A stretch of DNA of 64,000 nucleotides from positions 1 to 64,000 of the forward strand of contig ONDP01000002.1 of NCBI GenBank assembly GCA_900316645.1. The letters are read 5' to 3'. The notes beneath the pieces are model-generated. The model was given only the letters and a program-made list of their open reading frames with translations, did not search any database and was not told where the DNA came from. Made by a program: the position numbers and the translations under genes. Source of the stretch: an uncultured Prevotellaceae bacterium (GTDB lineage: Bacteria; Bacteroidota; Bacteroidia; Bacteroidales; Bacteroidaceae). Below, in pieces: positions 52,154-60,592 of the stretch. Position 1 is the first letter of the stretch, and each line of letters opens with the position of its first letter.

Positions 52154-54313
52154 ATGAAAGTTTATCAAACAAACGAGATCAAAAACATTGCACTCATTGG
52201 CAGTGCGGGTAGCGGCAAGACGACTCTTGCCGAATCAATGGTTTACGAAGCCGGTATCATCAAACGTCGCGGCGCCGTAGAGAGTAAGAACACCATGAGC
52301 GATTATTTCCCTGTTGAACAGGAATATGGCTACTCGGTGTTCTCTACTGTTTTTCATGTAGAGTGGAATAACAAAAAGCTGAACATCATCGACTGCCCAG
52401 GTAGTGATGACTTCGTAGGTGGTTCTATCACTGCCATGAACGTGACCGACCAGGCCGTCATCCTCGTCAATGGACAGTATGGTCCTGAGGTGGGTACGAT
52501 GAATGCTTTCCGCAATACAGAGAAACTGAAGAAACCTGTTATCTTCCTGGTGAACCAGTTGGATCGTGACAATTGCGATTACGACCAGATTCTGGCTCAG
52601 TTGAAGGAAGTGTATGGCAACAACTGCGTTCCCGTACAGTATCCTATCCAGACCGGTGCCGGTTTCAACAGCGTTATCGACGTATTGCTGATGAAGAAAT
52701 ATTCATGGAAGCCCGAGGGTGGTGCTCCTATCATCGAGGACATTCCTGCCGACCAACTGGCTAAGGCCAAGGAGTGGAAAGCTGCTCTTGTTGAGGCTGC
52801 CGCAGCAGGTGATGACACACTGATGGAGAAATTCTTCGAGAGTGAAGACCTCAGCGAGGACGAGATGCGTGAAGGTATCCGCAAGGGTTTGGTAACCCGC
52901 TCTATCTTCCCCGTCTTCTGCGTATGTGCAGGACGTGACATGGGTGTACGCCGTCTGATGGAGTTCCTGGGCAACGTTGTGCCTTTTGTCAGCGAGATGC
53001 CAGTTATCAAGAATGCTGCCGGCAAGGATGTTCCTGCTGACGCCAGCGCTCCCACATCGCTCTATTTCTTCAAGACAGGTGTTGAGCCCCATATCGGTGA
53101 GGTTCAGTACTTCAAGGTGATGAGTGGTGTCGTAAAGAGTGGCGACGACCTGACCAATGCCGATCGTGGCTCAAAGGAGCGCATCGGAACTATCTATGCC
53201 TGTGCAGGCGCCAACCGTATTCAGGTTGATCAGTTGGTAGCCGGTGACATCGGCTGTACCGTGAAACTGAAGGATGTGAAGACAGGCAATACTTTGAATG
53301 CTAAAGATGTAGAGAATAAGTTCGACTTCATCAAGTATCCTAACTCTAAGTTCTCACGTGCCATCAAGGCTGTCAACGAGGCTGAGACCGAGAAGATGAT
53401 GGCAGCCCTGCAGCGCATGCGTCAGGAAGACCCGACATGGGTGGTTGAGCAGTCTAAGGAGCTGCGCCAGATTATCGTTCACGGTCAGGGTGAGTTCCAC
53501 CTGCGTACGTTGAAGTGGCGTATGGAGAACAACGAGAAGATTCAGATAGAATATCAGGAGCCAAAGATTCCTTATCGTGAGACTATCACCAAGATGGCGC
53601 GTGCCGACTATCGTCATAAGAAACAGTCGGGTGGTGCAGGACAGTTCGGTGAAGTTCACCTGATTGTGGAGCCTTATACCGACGGTATGCCTGATCCAAC
53701 CAGCTTCACCATCAATGGTCAGGAGTTCAAGATGAACATCAAGTCGAAGGAAGAGAAAGACTTGGAGTGGGGCGGCAAGCTCGTATTCATCAACTCTGTT
53801 GTTGGTGGTGCCATCGATATGCGCTTCATGCCTGCAATCCTGAAGGGTGTGATGGAGCGTATGGAGCAGGGACCTCTGACTGGTTCGTATGCCCGCGACG
53901 TACGTGTTATCGTATATGACGGTAAGATGCACCCGGTTGACTCTAACGAACTCTCGTTCATGCTGGCTGCACGCAACGCCTTCTCTGCTGCCTTCAAGGA
54001 GGCAGGTCCAAAGGTGCTGGAGCCTATCTACGATTTGGAAGTACTCGTTCCTGCCGATTACATGGGTGATGTGATGAGTGACCTGCAGGGACGCCGTGCC
54101 ATCATCATGGGTATGGACAGCGAGGCTGGCTATCAGAAGTTGACGGCTAAGATTCCTTTGAAGGAGTTGGCAAGTTACTCTATTGCATTGAGTTCATTAA
54201 CTGGTGGACGTGCATCGTTCTCAACCAGTTTCTCAAGCTACGAACTTGTTCCCAACGATATCCAGCAGCAGCTCATCAAGGAGCACGAGGCTGAAATCAA
54301 GGACGAAGACTAA
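52154..54313 (+). CDS. Elongation factor G paralogue (EF-G2 type) with altered GTPase motifs
   Basis: A 719-aa five-domain EF-G homologue. G1 is GSAGSGKTT (residues 16-24). The G3 motif, normally DTPGH, is D80-C-P-G-S84, so the catalytic His is Ser, and G4 (NKxD) is NQLD. EF-G domains III-V are intact (GQGEFHLRTL, KKQSGGAGQFGEVHL, MGMDSEAGYQKL). Bacteroides species carry a paralogue called EF-G2, reported to support translation without GTP hydrolysis during starvation; these substitutions fit that class. Full-length and standing alone, it is probably functional as an alternative translocase (inference). The canonical fusA is not in the window. Confidence 0.88.
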   Translation: MKVYQTNEIKNIALIGSAGSGKTTLAESMVYEAGIIKRRGAVESKNTMSDYFPVEQEYGYSVFSTVFHVEWNNKKLNIIDCPGSDDFVGGSITAMNVTDQAVILVNGQYGPEVGTMNAFRNTEKLKKPVIFLVNQLDRDNCDYDQILAQLKEVYGNNCVPVQYPIQTGAGFNSVIDVLLMKKYSWKPEGGAPIIEDIPADQLAKAKEWKAALVEAAAAGDDTLMEKFFESEDLSEDEMREGIRKGLVTRSIFPVFCVCAGRDMGVRRLMEFLGNVVPFVSEMPVIKNAAGKDVPADASAPTSLYFFKTGVEPHIGEVQYFKVMSGVVKSGDDLTNADRGSKERIGTIYACAGANRIQVDQLVAGDIGCTVKLKDVKTGNTLNAKDVENKFDFIKYPNSKFSRAIKAVNEAETEKMMAALQRMRQEDPTWVVEQSKELRQIIVHGQGEFHLRTLKWRMENNEKIQIEYQEPKIPYRETITKMARADYRHKKQSGGAGQFGEVHLIVEPYTDGMPDPTSFTINGQEFKMNIKSKEEKDLEWGGKLVFINSVVGGAIDMRFMPAILKGVMERMEQGPLTGSYARDVRVIVYDGKMHPVDSNELSFMLAARNAFSAAFKEAGPKVLEPIYDLEVLVPADYMGDVMSDLQGRRAIIMGMDSEAGYQKLTAKIPLKELASYSIALSSLTGGRASFSTSFSSYELVPNDIQQQLIKEHEAEIKDED

Positions 54314-54317
54314 AAAT

Positions 54318-54344
54318 GTGTTTGGCGGTTCTCCCGCCAAACAC
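54318..54344 (+). terminator. First hairpin after the EF-G paralogue gene
   Basis: GTGTTTGGCGG and CCGCCAAACAC pair perfectly over 11 bp around TTCTC. No T run follows, so it may protect the 3' end or work with the next hairpin. Confidence 0.6.
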
Positions 54345-54360
54345 TCGGTTTATCACAATA

Positions 54361-54385
54361 AAAGCCAGCTGCAAAGCTGGCTTTT
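54361..54385. terminator. Second hairpin, bidirectional terminator
   Basis: AAAGCCAGC, loop TGCAAA, GCTGGCTTT, then T; symmetric A/T flanks let it stop both the EF-G unit and the convergent small gene. Confidence 0.8.
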
Positions 54386-54405
54386 GTTGTTCGTCGTTCT
54401 GCCTA

Positions 54406-54660
54406 TTACCAAGGCATCATGTCGCGCTCGTCAGGGCGGTGTGCCTTGCCGTCTTCGTCTTTGATATAGACCTGCAAGTCTTCCAGATAACCACCAGTTT
54501 CCTCCTGCAGTTTCTTCAGGATGGCTTTGGTCTCCTCGAAGCCGTGGAACTCCTTGGCAGAGCCGATATGGTTAGTAAACTCCAACTTCTTTTTCTCGGT
54601 GTCGAGAACTGAGATGTACTCATCTTTCGTACGGTCTCCAATAACGAATTTCTTGCTCAT
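54406..54660 (-). CDS. Small conserved hypothetical protein
   Basis: An 84-aa protein from the ATG at 54660 (MSKKFVIGDRTKDEYIS). It is acidic and has a helical middle (FEETKAILKKLQEETGGYLEDL) and a C-terminal KAHRPDERDMMPW. No known motif or signal peptide was recognised. It is a single gene between the EF-G paralogue and the SpoU methyltransferase, with a terminator at its end. Confidence 0.65.
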   Translation of the reverse strand: MSKKFVIGDRTKDEYISVLDTEKKKLEFTNHIGSAKEFHGFEETKAILKKLQEETGGYLEDLQVYIKDEDGKAHRPDERDMMPW

Positions 54661-54749
54661 AATAATTAGTTTTAATAGTTTATCGTGTTGCAAAGATAGT
54701 AAGATTTTGCACATCTTGGTTCAATAATTAAGAAATATTTAACGTAATC

Positions 54750-54781
54750 GTTGTAGGTAGTCAAAAAAAGTAGTACCTTTG
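54750..54781 (+). promoter_or_regulatory. Promoter of the SpoU methyltransferase gene (leaderless)
   Basis: GTTG at 54750-54753, 20 nt, TACCTTTG at 54774-54781; the ATG follows 5 nt later, so the transcript is probably leaderless. Confidence 0.65.
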
Positions 54782-54786
54782 TCCCC

Positions 54787-55584
54787 ATGACAGAAACGAT
54801 TACAAGTTTACAGAATCCAAAGATTAAGCAACTGCTGGTGTTACAACAGAAGTCGTCAGAGCGTAGGAAGACTGGTCTGTTTGTGGTAGAGGGACAGCAG
54901 GAGATGGCTCATTGTCTGCATGCGGGCTATGAGGTGGATACGGTGTTCTATTGTCCGTCGCTGCTTCCTGACTTCCAAGTTCCCCAACATGCCCGTTGCT
55001 TTGAAGTGTCGCGTGAAGTGTATGAGAAAGTGGCTTACCGTGGCAGCACGGAAGGGGTGATTGCCGAAGTGAAGACAAAGCATCTCTCTCTCGACGACCT
55101 GACGCTTAGCAGTCATCCGCTGATAGTGGTCTTGGAGAGTGTAGAGAAACCAGGCAATCTGGGTGCCATCCTTCGTTCTGCAGATGCTTCAGGGGTAGAT
55201 GCTGTTGTCGTGTGCGACCCGCTGACCGACCTCTATAACCCCAATTTAATCCGTTCTTCTGTCGGTGCAGCTTTTTCCGTTCCATGTGTGGCATGTTCGT
55301 CAGAGACCTGTATCTCGTTCCTGAAGCAGCGTAACATTAAGATTCTTACTGCGCAACTGCAGGATTCCCATCTTTATTACGATACCGACATGACCTGTGG
55401 CACAGCGATAGTGATGGGTACCGAACATGACGGACTCACCGACCTGTGGCGCCGGGCGGCTGATGCCCATATCCGTATTCCGATGCTCGGACAGATTGAC
55501 TCACTCAATGTCAGTGTCAGTGCAGCCATTCTGATGTTTGAAGCTGTCAGACAGCGACAAAATAAAAAGACGGACAACCGATAA
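54787..55584 (+). CDS. TrmH/SpoU-family RNA 2'-O-methyltransferase
   Basis: A 265-aa SPOUT enzyme. An N-terminal substrate-binding domain (about 1-95; SLQNPKIKQLLVLQQKSSERR) precedes the knotted domain with the three SpoU motifs: EKPGNLGAILRSADASG, VMGTEHDGL and IPMLGQIDSLNVSVSAAI. It methylates ribose 2'-O in rRNA or tRNA; the exact nucleotide cannot be told from sequence. The TAA lies in the loop of a bidirectional terminator hairpin shared with pgk. Confidence 0.88.
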   Translation: MTETITSLQNPKIKQLLVLQQKSSERRKTGLFVVEGQQEMAHCLHAGYEVDTVFYCPSLLPDFQVPQHARCFEVSREVYEKVAYRGSTEGVIAEVKTKHLSLDDLTLSSHPLIVVLESVEKPGNLGAILRSADASGVDAVVVCDPLTDLYNPNLIRSSVGAAFSVPCVACSSETCISFLKQRNIKILTAQLQDSHLYYDTDMTCGTAIVMGTEHDGLTDLWRRAADAHIRIPMLGQIDSLNVSVSAAILMFEAVRQRQNKKTDNR

Positions 55585-55598
55585 AAGTTGTCCGTCTT
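55561..55598. terminator. Terminator shared by the SpoU gene and pgk
   Basis: 12-bp arms AAGACGGACAAC and GTTGTCCGTCTT around CGATAAAA. On the minus strand it is followed by TTTTTATTTTG, a good terminator for pgk. The SpoU stop codon lies in the loop. Confidence 0.85.
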
Positions 55599-55622
55599 CT
55601 GTTATGTATGTTATCAATGGGA

Positions 55623-56894
55623 TTACTCGCCCTTGATAGCAGCAACACCTGGGAGAACCTTACCCTCGATGGCCTCGAGCAGAGCACCGCCACCAGTAGA
55701 GATGTAAGAAACCTTATCGGCCAGACCGAACTTATTGACACAAGCTACAGAGTCGCCACCGCCAATCAGAGAGAATGCACCCTCGGCAGTAGCCTGAGCG
55801 ATAGCCTCGCCGATAGCACGTGAACCAGCGGTGAAGTCATCGCACTCGAATACACCGGCAGGACCGTTCCACAGAATGGTCTTAGCACCAGCGATAGCCT
55901 TGCGGAAGTCCTCCTGAGAAGCAGGACCGGCGTCAACACCCTCGAAACCAGCGGGAACATTGTTGGCAGGGCAGGTGATAATCTCAGAACCTGGCTTAAC
56001 AGTCATCGTGTCGAAGTCGAGACCGTTGGTAGCTGTGCAGTCGCTGCCCAGAACGAGTTCTACACCGTTCTTCTTAGCCAGCTCCTCAACACCGAGAGCT
56101 ACGTCCAGCTTATCGAGCTCAACGATAGAGTTACCAATCTCACCGTTGTGAGCCTTGGCGAAGGTGTAAGTCATACCACCGCAGAGGATGAGCTTGTCAA
56201 CCTTGCCGAGCAGGTTCTCAATGATACCAATCTTAGAAGAAACCTTAGAACCACCCATGATGGCAACGAAAGGACGCTTGATGTTAGAGAGAACGGCGTC
56301 AACAGCCTGAACCTCTTTCTCCATCAGCAGACCTAGCATCTTGTTGTCAGCGTCGAAGTAGTCGGCGATAACGGCAGTAGAAGCGTGCTTGCGGTGAGCA
56401 GTACCGAAGGCATCCATCACGTAGCAGTCAGCATAAGAAGCCAGTGTCTTGGCAAACTCCTTCTGGCTGGCCTTCATGGCCTTCTTAGCCTCGTCGTAAG
56501 CGGGATCGGCCTTGTCAATGCCAACGGGCTTGCCTTCCTCCTCAGGATAGAAACGGAGGTTCTCGAGCAGCAGAGCCTCGCCCATCTTCAGGGCAGCAGC
56601 CTGCTCCTGAGCCTTAGCGCAGTCGGGAGCAAAAGCAACGGGTACACCGAGTGCCTTTTCAACAGCAGCGCGAATCTGACCCAGTGACTTCTTCATGTCA
56701 ACCTTTCCTTTGGGCTTACCCATGTGCGACATGATGATGGTGGCACCACCGTCAGCCAGAATCTTCTTCAGTGTGGGCAGGGCACCACGGATACGAGTGT
56801 CGTCAGTGATGTTTCCGTTCTCATCCAGGGGTACGTTGAAATCTACACGTACGATTGCCTTCTTACCGGCAAAGTTCATTTCATTGATAGTCAT
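55623..56894 (-). CDS. pgk: Phosphoglycerate kinase
   Basis: A 423-aa glycolytic enzyme, slightly longer than the E. coli form. Substrate sites are [21 protein letters not shown] and [13 protein letters not shown] (which normally reads DAFGxAHR), and the nucleotide site is [13 protein letters not shown] near the C-terminus. It transfers phosphate from 1,3-bisphosphoglycerate to ADP. It has its own promoter (TACCTTTG on the minus strand at 56954-56961). Confidence 0.96.
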   Translation of the reverse strand: MTINEMNFAGKKAIVRVDFNVPLDENGNITDDTRIRGALPTLKKILADGGATIIMSHMGKPKGKVDMKKSLGQIRAAVEKALGVPVAFAPDCAKAQEQAAALKMGEALLLENLRFYPEEEGKPVGIDKADPAYDEAKKAMKASQKEFAKTLASYADCYVMDAFGTAHRKHASTAVIADYFDADNKMLGLLMEKEVQAVDAVLSNIKRPFVAIMGGSKVSSKIGIIENLLGKVDKLILCGGMTYTFAKAHNGEIGNSIVELDKLDVALGVEELAKKNGVELVLGSDCTATNGLDFDTMTVKPGSEIITCPANNVPAGFEGVDAGPASQEDFRKAIAGAKTILWNGPAGVFECDDFTAGSRAIGEAIAQATAEGAFSLIGGGDSVACVNKFGLADKVSYISTGGGALLEAIEGKVLPGVAAIKGE

Positions 56895-56953
56895 GATGTA
56901 ATTTACAATTTAATGAATTAATATTTATTTCGTTATCTATCTTTTTCAATGCA

Positions 56954-56961
56954 CAAAGGTA
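56954..56961 (-). promoter_or_regulatory. -7 box of pgk
   Basis: TACCTTTG on the minus strand, about 60 nt before the start codon; the -33 region is AT-rich without TTTG. Confidence 0.45.
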
Positions 56962-57042
56962 CGAAAAAACGTCGAATAATGAATACACGGCCATTAACAT
57001 TTAATACTTTTTTGCGAAGTATTATTAATAATGTAAAACGGA

Positions 57043-57075
57043 GTTGACAAAAATCGGAGAAAATGAGTACCTTTG
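57043..57075 (+). promoter_or_regulatory. Promoter of the COG0523 gene
   Basis: GTTG at 57043-57046, 21 nt, TACCTTTG at 57068-57075, 32 nt before the ATG. No Zur- or Fur-type palindrome was noted nearby. Confidence 0.6.
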
Positions 57076-57107
57076 CAGCCGCAAGTACAAATTAATGGAA
57101 AAAAGAT

Positions 57108-58334
57108 ATGAGTATCAAGAACATTCCCGTCCTGCTGCTTACGGGTTATTTAGGCAGCGGTAAGACGACACTTCTGAACCGCATACTGCAGAATAAGAAG
57201 GGCATTAAGTTTGCCGTCATAGTCAATGATATCGGTGAGGTAAACATCGATGCCGACCTGATAGAAAAGGGTGGAGTAGTGGGTCAGCAGGACGACTCGC
57301 TGGTGGCTCTTCAGAATGGCTGCATCTGCTGTACGCTGAAGATGGACCTCGTGAAACAGTTGCAGGAGATACTGGCAATGCACCGTTTCGACTATATCGT
57401 CATTGAGGCCAGTGGCATTTGCGAACCCGGTCCGATAGCCCAGACCATTGTGAGCATTCCATCGCTGGGACCTGAGTATATCAAGGACGGCTATTTGCAG
57501 TTGGATAGCATTGTGACGGTGGTTGATGCACTGCGCATGCGTGATGAGTTCAAGAGCGGTCACGACTTGTTGCGTCAGAATATTGACGAGGAAGATATTG
57601 AGAATCTGGTGATTCAGCAGATTGAGTTCTGTAATACGATTCTGCTGAATAAGGCTTCTGAGGTGACCAAGGACGAGTTGGCTCAGGTGCGTCAGATTAT
57701 CCGTACGCTGCAGCCGAAGGCAGACATCATTGAGTGCGACTATTGTGATGTTGACCTCGACAAATTGGTATATACCGAGAAATTCAACTTTGACGAAGTA
57801 GCCACTTCGGCAACTTGGATTCAGGAGATAGAGAACCACCACGATGATGACGACGATGATGACGATGACGACGAAGAATCCCATCACCATCACCACCACG
57901 ATCACTCCCCCTCGGGGGAGAAGGAGGGGGGGCATCACCACCACCATCACGACGAGGGCGAGGCAGAAGAATACGGCATCGGCACTTTTGTTTATTATGC
58001 CCGTCGTCCGCTGAATCTCGGTTTGTTCGACGAGTTTGTAGCCCGCAAGTGGCCTAAGAGCATTATCCGTGCCAAGGGTATCTGTTATTTCAAGGGCGAG
58101 GAGGACATCTGCTACGTCTTCGAACAGGCAGGCCGCCAGGTATCGTTGCGCGATGCCGGTCAGTGGTATGCCACAATGCCGAAAGACGAGCTTCAGAACA
58201 TGATGGCCACGAACCCCCAGTTGCAGAAAGACTGGGACGAACAGTATGGCGACCGCATGCAGAAACTCGTCTTTATCGGTCAGCATTTAGACCGTGAGCA
58301 GATTACCGCCGACCTCGACTTCTGTCTGGCTTAA
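57108..58334 (+). CDS. COG0523/CobW-family metallochaperone GTPase with His/Asp-rich loop
   Basis: A 408-aa G3E-family GTPase. The P-loop is GYLGSGKTT (13-21), and the family metal motif is CxCC at C72-I-C-C75. IVIEASGICEP is Walker B-like, and NKASE is the guanine motif. Between GTPase and CobW_C domains (about 245-290) lies a run of ten Asp, a six-His run, then a Ser/Pro/Gly segment and another six-His run, a strong metal-binding stretch. The segment coding PSGEKEGG is a GC-rich repeat (57905-57934). Such proteins deliver zinc, cobalt or iron; the metal here is open. Its end overlaps the end of the convergent TonB receptor by 4 nt. Confidence 0.88.
   Translation: MSIKNIPVLLLTGYLGSGKTTLLNRILQNKKGIKFAVIVNDIGEVNIDADLIEKGGVVGQQDDSLVALQNGCICCTLKMDLVKQLQEILAMHRFDYIVIEASGICEPGPIAQTIVSIPSLGPEYIKDGYLQLDSIVTVVDALRMRDEFKSGHDLLRQNIDEEDIENLVIQQIEFCNTILLNKASEVTKDELAQVRQIIRTLQPKADIIECDYCDVDLDKLVYTEKFNFDEVATSATWIQEIENHHDDDDDDDDDDEESHHHHHHDHSPSGEKEGGHHHHHHDEGEAEEYGIGTFVYYARRPLNLGLFDEFVARKWPKSIIRAKGICYFKGEEDICYVFEQAGRQVSLRDAGQWYATMPKDELQNMMATNPQLQKDWDEQYGDRMQKLVFIGQHLDREQITADLDFCLA
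57905..57934. repeat. GC-rich palindromic repeat inside the COG0523 gene
   Basis: CTCCCCCTCGGGGGAG followed by AAGGAGGGGGG, translated in frame between two His runs. A related CCCCTC/GGAGGGG element lies in the TonB receptor gene at 59761-59788. Confidence 0.7.
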
Positions 58335-60388
58335 AGGCCGAAGTGCCATTTCATGCCAGCCATTACCCAGAGTCCGGCCTGCGGCACATTGCCGTAGTCC
58401 ACATAGCGGTGACTGGTCAGATTGTTACCTTCTATATATATAGATAAGGTGTGACTATTCCACGATAGACGTGCATCTACCACTGAATAGGGGTGGTAGT
58501 TGCGCGTTTTTCCTTCCGTGTCGGTGTATGACCCCATGCGGTCTTGGTAGCGATACTTCAGCAAGAGTTGCAGTTGAGTGGTCAGATTCAGTTGCAAGGA
58601 TGCCGTCAGTTTGTGGCGCAGGTATTCCAGCGAGTACTGCGACTGCAGGTAGTCGGCCTCTTGCTTCTGCTGATGCAGATGACAGTAGGCTAAGTGAACA
58701 TTGACCATTGACAATTGACCATTAACCGAAATTTCTTGTCCGAAGGTGTTGACCTTGGTATGGTTCACGCTTTGCCAAATGGGATCCTGCTCTCTGGTGT
58801 CCATCACCCAGTCAATCATGTTGCGGGCATGGTGATAAAACAGACTGGCTGAAGCACTGAAATGGGCACTGCCGTATTTGGCGCCGGTTTCGAAGGCATG
58901 CAGCTCCTCCGGTTTCAGGTATTTGTCTGCCTTATGACCGCCAACGCTGTAATAGAGTTCGGTGAACGACGGCATTCGTAGCGACGAATTATAGGAAGCA
59001 TAGAGTTTCCAGTGCGCACCGATACGATAGCTCATGTCAATGCCGGGATAGAGTTTGAATGGCATTTGGTTCCATGTATTCTTGATGGCAATGAATCCAG
59101 CTGAGAGTGTGAAGCGTCGCAACAGGATATTATGCTCAAGGTGGAACGAGAGATTCGATCGGTTCAGTCCTACCTTGTAATGGCTGAAGGGGTTGGAGAG
59201 TGGTTCGCCCAGATTGGTGCTGACAATGTCTTCGTTGCGGAACTCGGCACCCACAGCAGTGCGCCCCAGTTGCCAGTCAAAGTAAGAATTGAGATTGATG
59301 CCGAAGACGTCGGTGCGGTGATAGTTGAAGGGCACTTTTTCTTCCGTGCCGCGTATCAGTTCGAATCGGTCGTGCGAGCGATTCCAATAGATAGCAGGTC
59401 GGATGTGGAACCTACCGGTGGTTATCTCGCCTTGCACAGCGGAATATATTTTAGTCGTCTTTTCGTATTGCTCGTCGAACTTCGCACTATAGAACGTGTT
59501 TGAACCGAAGCCCTTGGTACTGAGACCTAAATGAAATTTCAGGATTGAAGATTGCGAATTGAACGTGGTGCTTCCTTGATAGAAAGCTTTGAAACTGTTG
59601 TAGTCGCTATTCAGATTCCCTGCCTTCGAACGACTATAACCGTCGTTTCGGGTATAATTAATTGACAATTGAGAATTGAGTGTTGACAATTGAGCATTGA
59701 TGCGCCCTGCAGCCGACAGGTAGCCAAACGAACCGCCCTCCAGTCTTACCCCAGCTGTACTTCCCCTCTTTTTGGAGGGGGTCGAGGTGCGGCTTACGAT
59801 ATTAATCGCTCCCACCAACGACGAGGTACCATAGGCGCGTCCTGCAGGACCCTCCAGCACTTCTATGCGCTCAATGTCGCTGATGTCGCATGGCAGGTCG
59901 AATGCGTTGTGCCCTGTTTGTGGGTCGCAGATGTTGATGCCGTTCAGCAGGATTGTGATTTGCTCGCTGGTGCTGCCCCGTATGCCGATGTCGGTCTGTG
60001 CTCCAATTGGTCCGCGCTGACGGACATCGACGCCTGCTGCATACTTCAGCAAATCGTTAATACTTTGTACTGGCGCCGCCTGAATTTCCTCGCGGCTCAG
60101 TACAGTGACCATTCTCGCTGCTTGCCCCAATGCAAGCGGTGCGCGCGATCCCGTGACCTCTACGTCCTGCAGGGTCGCTTCCTTGTCGGTTTGGGTGGTG
60201 TCAGCGACGGAATCGCTAACCACGGTGGTAGCTTCGTCGGTGGTGGTGACGGCAGCGGCTTTTACCGTTGCTACGCTCAGTACACCGATGGTAACCACGC
60301 GTCCCAAACAGGCAAAGAGTGCATAGCGCTTCCTCGTAAACTGGCGGAAGCGGAGTGCCTTGCGCTGGTTGAAATTTGGTTTGTACAT
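58331..60388 (-). CDS. BtuB-like TonB-dependent outer-membrane receptor
   Basis: A 685-aa protein from the ATG at 60388; the longer frame runs through the promoter. The N-terminal segment (QRKALRFRQFTRKRYALFACLG) precedes a long signal-like hydrophobic region (VVTIGVLSVATVKA), a form common in Bacteroidota BtuB-type receptors. The plug is recognised by LQDVEVTGSRAPLALGQ, INDLLKYAAGVDVRQRG and GPAGRAYGTSSLVGAINIV, and the barrel ends in WHFGL. Three in-frame repeat tracts lie in extracellular-loop regions. Cobalamin, a corrinoid or a metal chelate is a plausible ligand given the neighbour, but no B12 riboswitch was found. Confidence 0.83.
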   Translation of the reverse strand: MYKPNFNQRKALRFRQFTRKRYALFACLGRVVTIGVLSVATVKAAAVTTTDEATTVVSDSVADTTQTDKEATLQDVEVTGSRAPLALGQAARMVTVLSREEIQAAPVQSINDLLKYAAGVDVRQRGPIGAQTDIGIRGSTSEQITILLNGINICDPQTGHNAFDLPCDISDIERIEVLEGPAGRAYGTSSLVGAINIVSRTSTPSKKRGSTAGVRLEGGSFGYLSAAGRINAQLSTLNSQLSINYTRNDGYSRSKAGNLNSDYNSFKAFYQGSTTFNSQSSILKFHLGLSTKGFGSNTFYSAKFDEQYEKTTKIYSAVQGEITTGRFHIRPAIYWNRSHDRFELIRGTEEKVPFNYHRTDVFGINLNSYFDWQLGRTAVGAEFRNEDIVSTNLGEPLSNPFSHYKVGLNRSNLSFHLEHNILLRRFTLSAGFIAIKNTWNQMPFKLYPGIDMSYRIGAHWKLYASYNSSLRMPSFTELYYSVGGHKADKYLKPEELHAFETGAKYGSAHFSASASLFYHHARNMIDWVMDTREQDPIWQSVNHTKVNTFGQEISVNGQLSMVNVHLAYCHLHQQKQEADYLQSQYSLEYLRHKLTASLQLNLTTQLQLLLKYRYQDRMGSYTDTEGKTRNYHPYSVVDARLSWNSHTLSIYIEGNNLTSHRYVDYGNVPQAGLWVMAGMKWHFGL
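58699..58728. repeat. Repeat tract in TonB receptor, C-terminal part
   Basis: ACATTGACCATTGACAATTG-like units translated in frame (NGQLSMVNVHL) in a barrel strand/loop region. Confidence 0.7.
59656..59700. repeat. Repeat tract in TonB receptor, N-terminal part
   Basis: AATTGACAATTGAGAATTGA units and variants, translated as INAQLSTLNSQLSINYT. Together with 59541-59565 (GATTGAAGATTGCGAATTGA) the gene holds three such tracts. Confidence 0.75.
59761..59788. repeat. GC-rich repeat in TonB receptor
   Basis: TTCCCCTCTTTTTGGAGGGG, then GTCGAGGT, is translated as an extra SRTSTPSKKRGST-like segment after the plug. It is related to the element at 57905. Confidence 0.65.
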
Positions 60389-60412
60389 ACTGTTTATTGT
60401 TGAAAACGAATG

Positions 60413-60444
60413 CAAAGGTACAAAAATAATGGAACAGAGACAAG
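60413..60444 (-). promoter_or_regulatory. Promoter of the TonB receptor gene
   Basis: CTTG (60441-60444), 20 nt, TACCTTTG (60413-60420) on the minus strand, close to consensus; the 5' UTR is about 20 nt. Confidence 0.6.
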
Positions 60445-60531
60445 AGAAACTAAGAAATTTATTATGACTCCTACTCCAAATTCCCTGCATTACCAGAGCT
60501 GAAATCCACAGCCCGTTAGATCGTCCCCCAC

Positions 60532-60588
60532 GAGATTACGGCTCACTCTCAACGAGATTACGGCTCGTTGGCATAGAGATTACGGCTC
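60532..60588. repeat. Three GAGATTACGGCTC units at exact 22-bp spacing
   Basis: The 13-mer begins at 60532, 60554 and 60576, with variable 9-nt spacers. The middle copy extends to ACGAG/CTCGT inverted ends. The 22-bp phase equals that of the GAGTTAACTC array at 20340, and both motifs have GAG...CTC ends. It lies in a 730-bp stretch (60389-61118) without a protein gene. Confidence 0.9.
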
Positions 60589-60592
60589 GTTC

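Noticed and set aside
57150-58286. Antisense ORF of 378 codons opposite the COG0523 gene
   Set aside because: Its Val/Ile-rich stretch is only the complement of the Asp/His codons; the sense frame has all GTPase motifs.
58331-60490. Longer start at 60490 for the TonB receptor
   Set aside because: The extension runs through the TACCTTTG promoter; the ATG at 60388 fits the usual N-terminus of these receptors.
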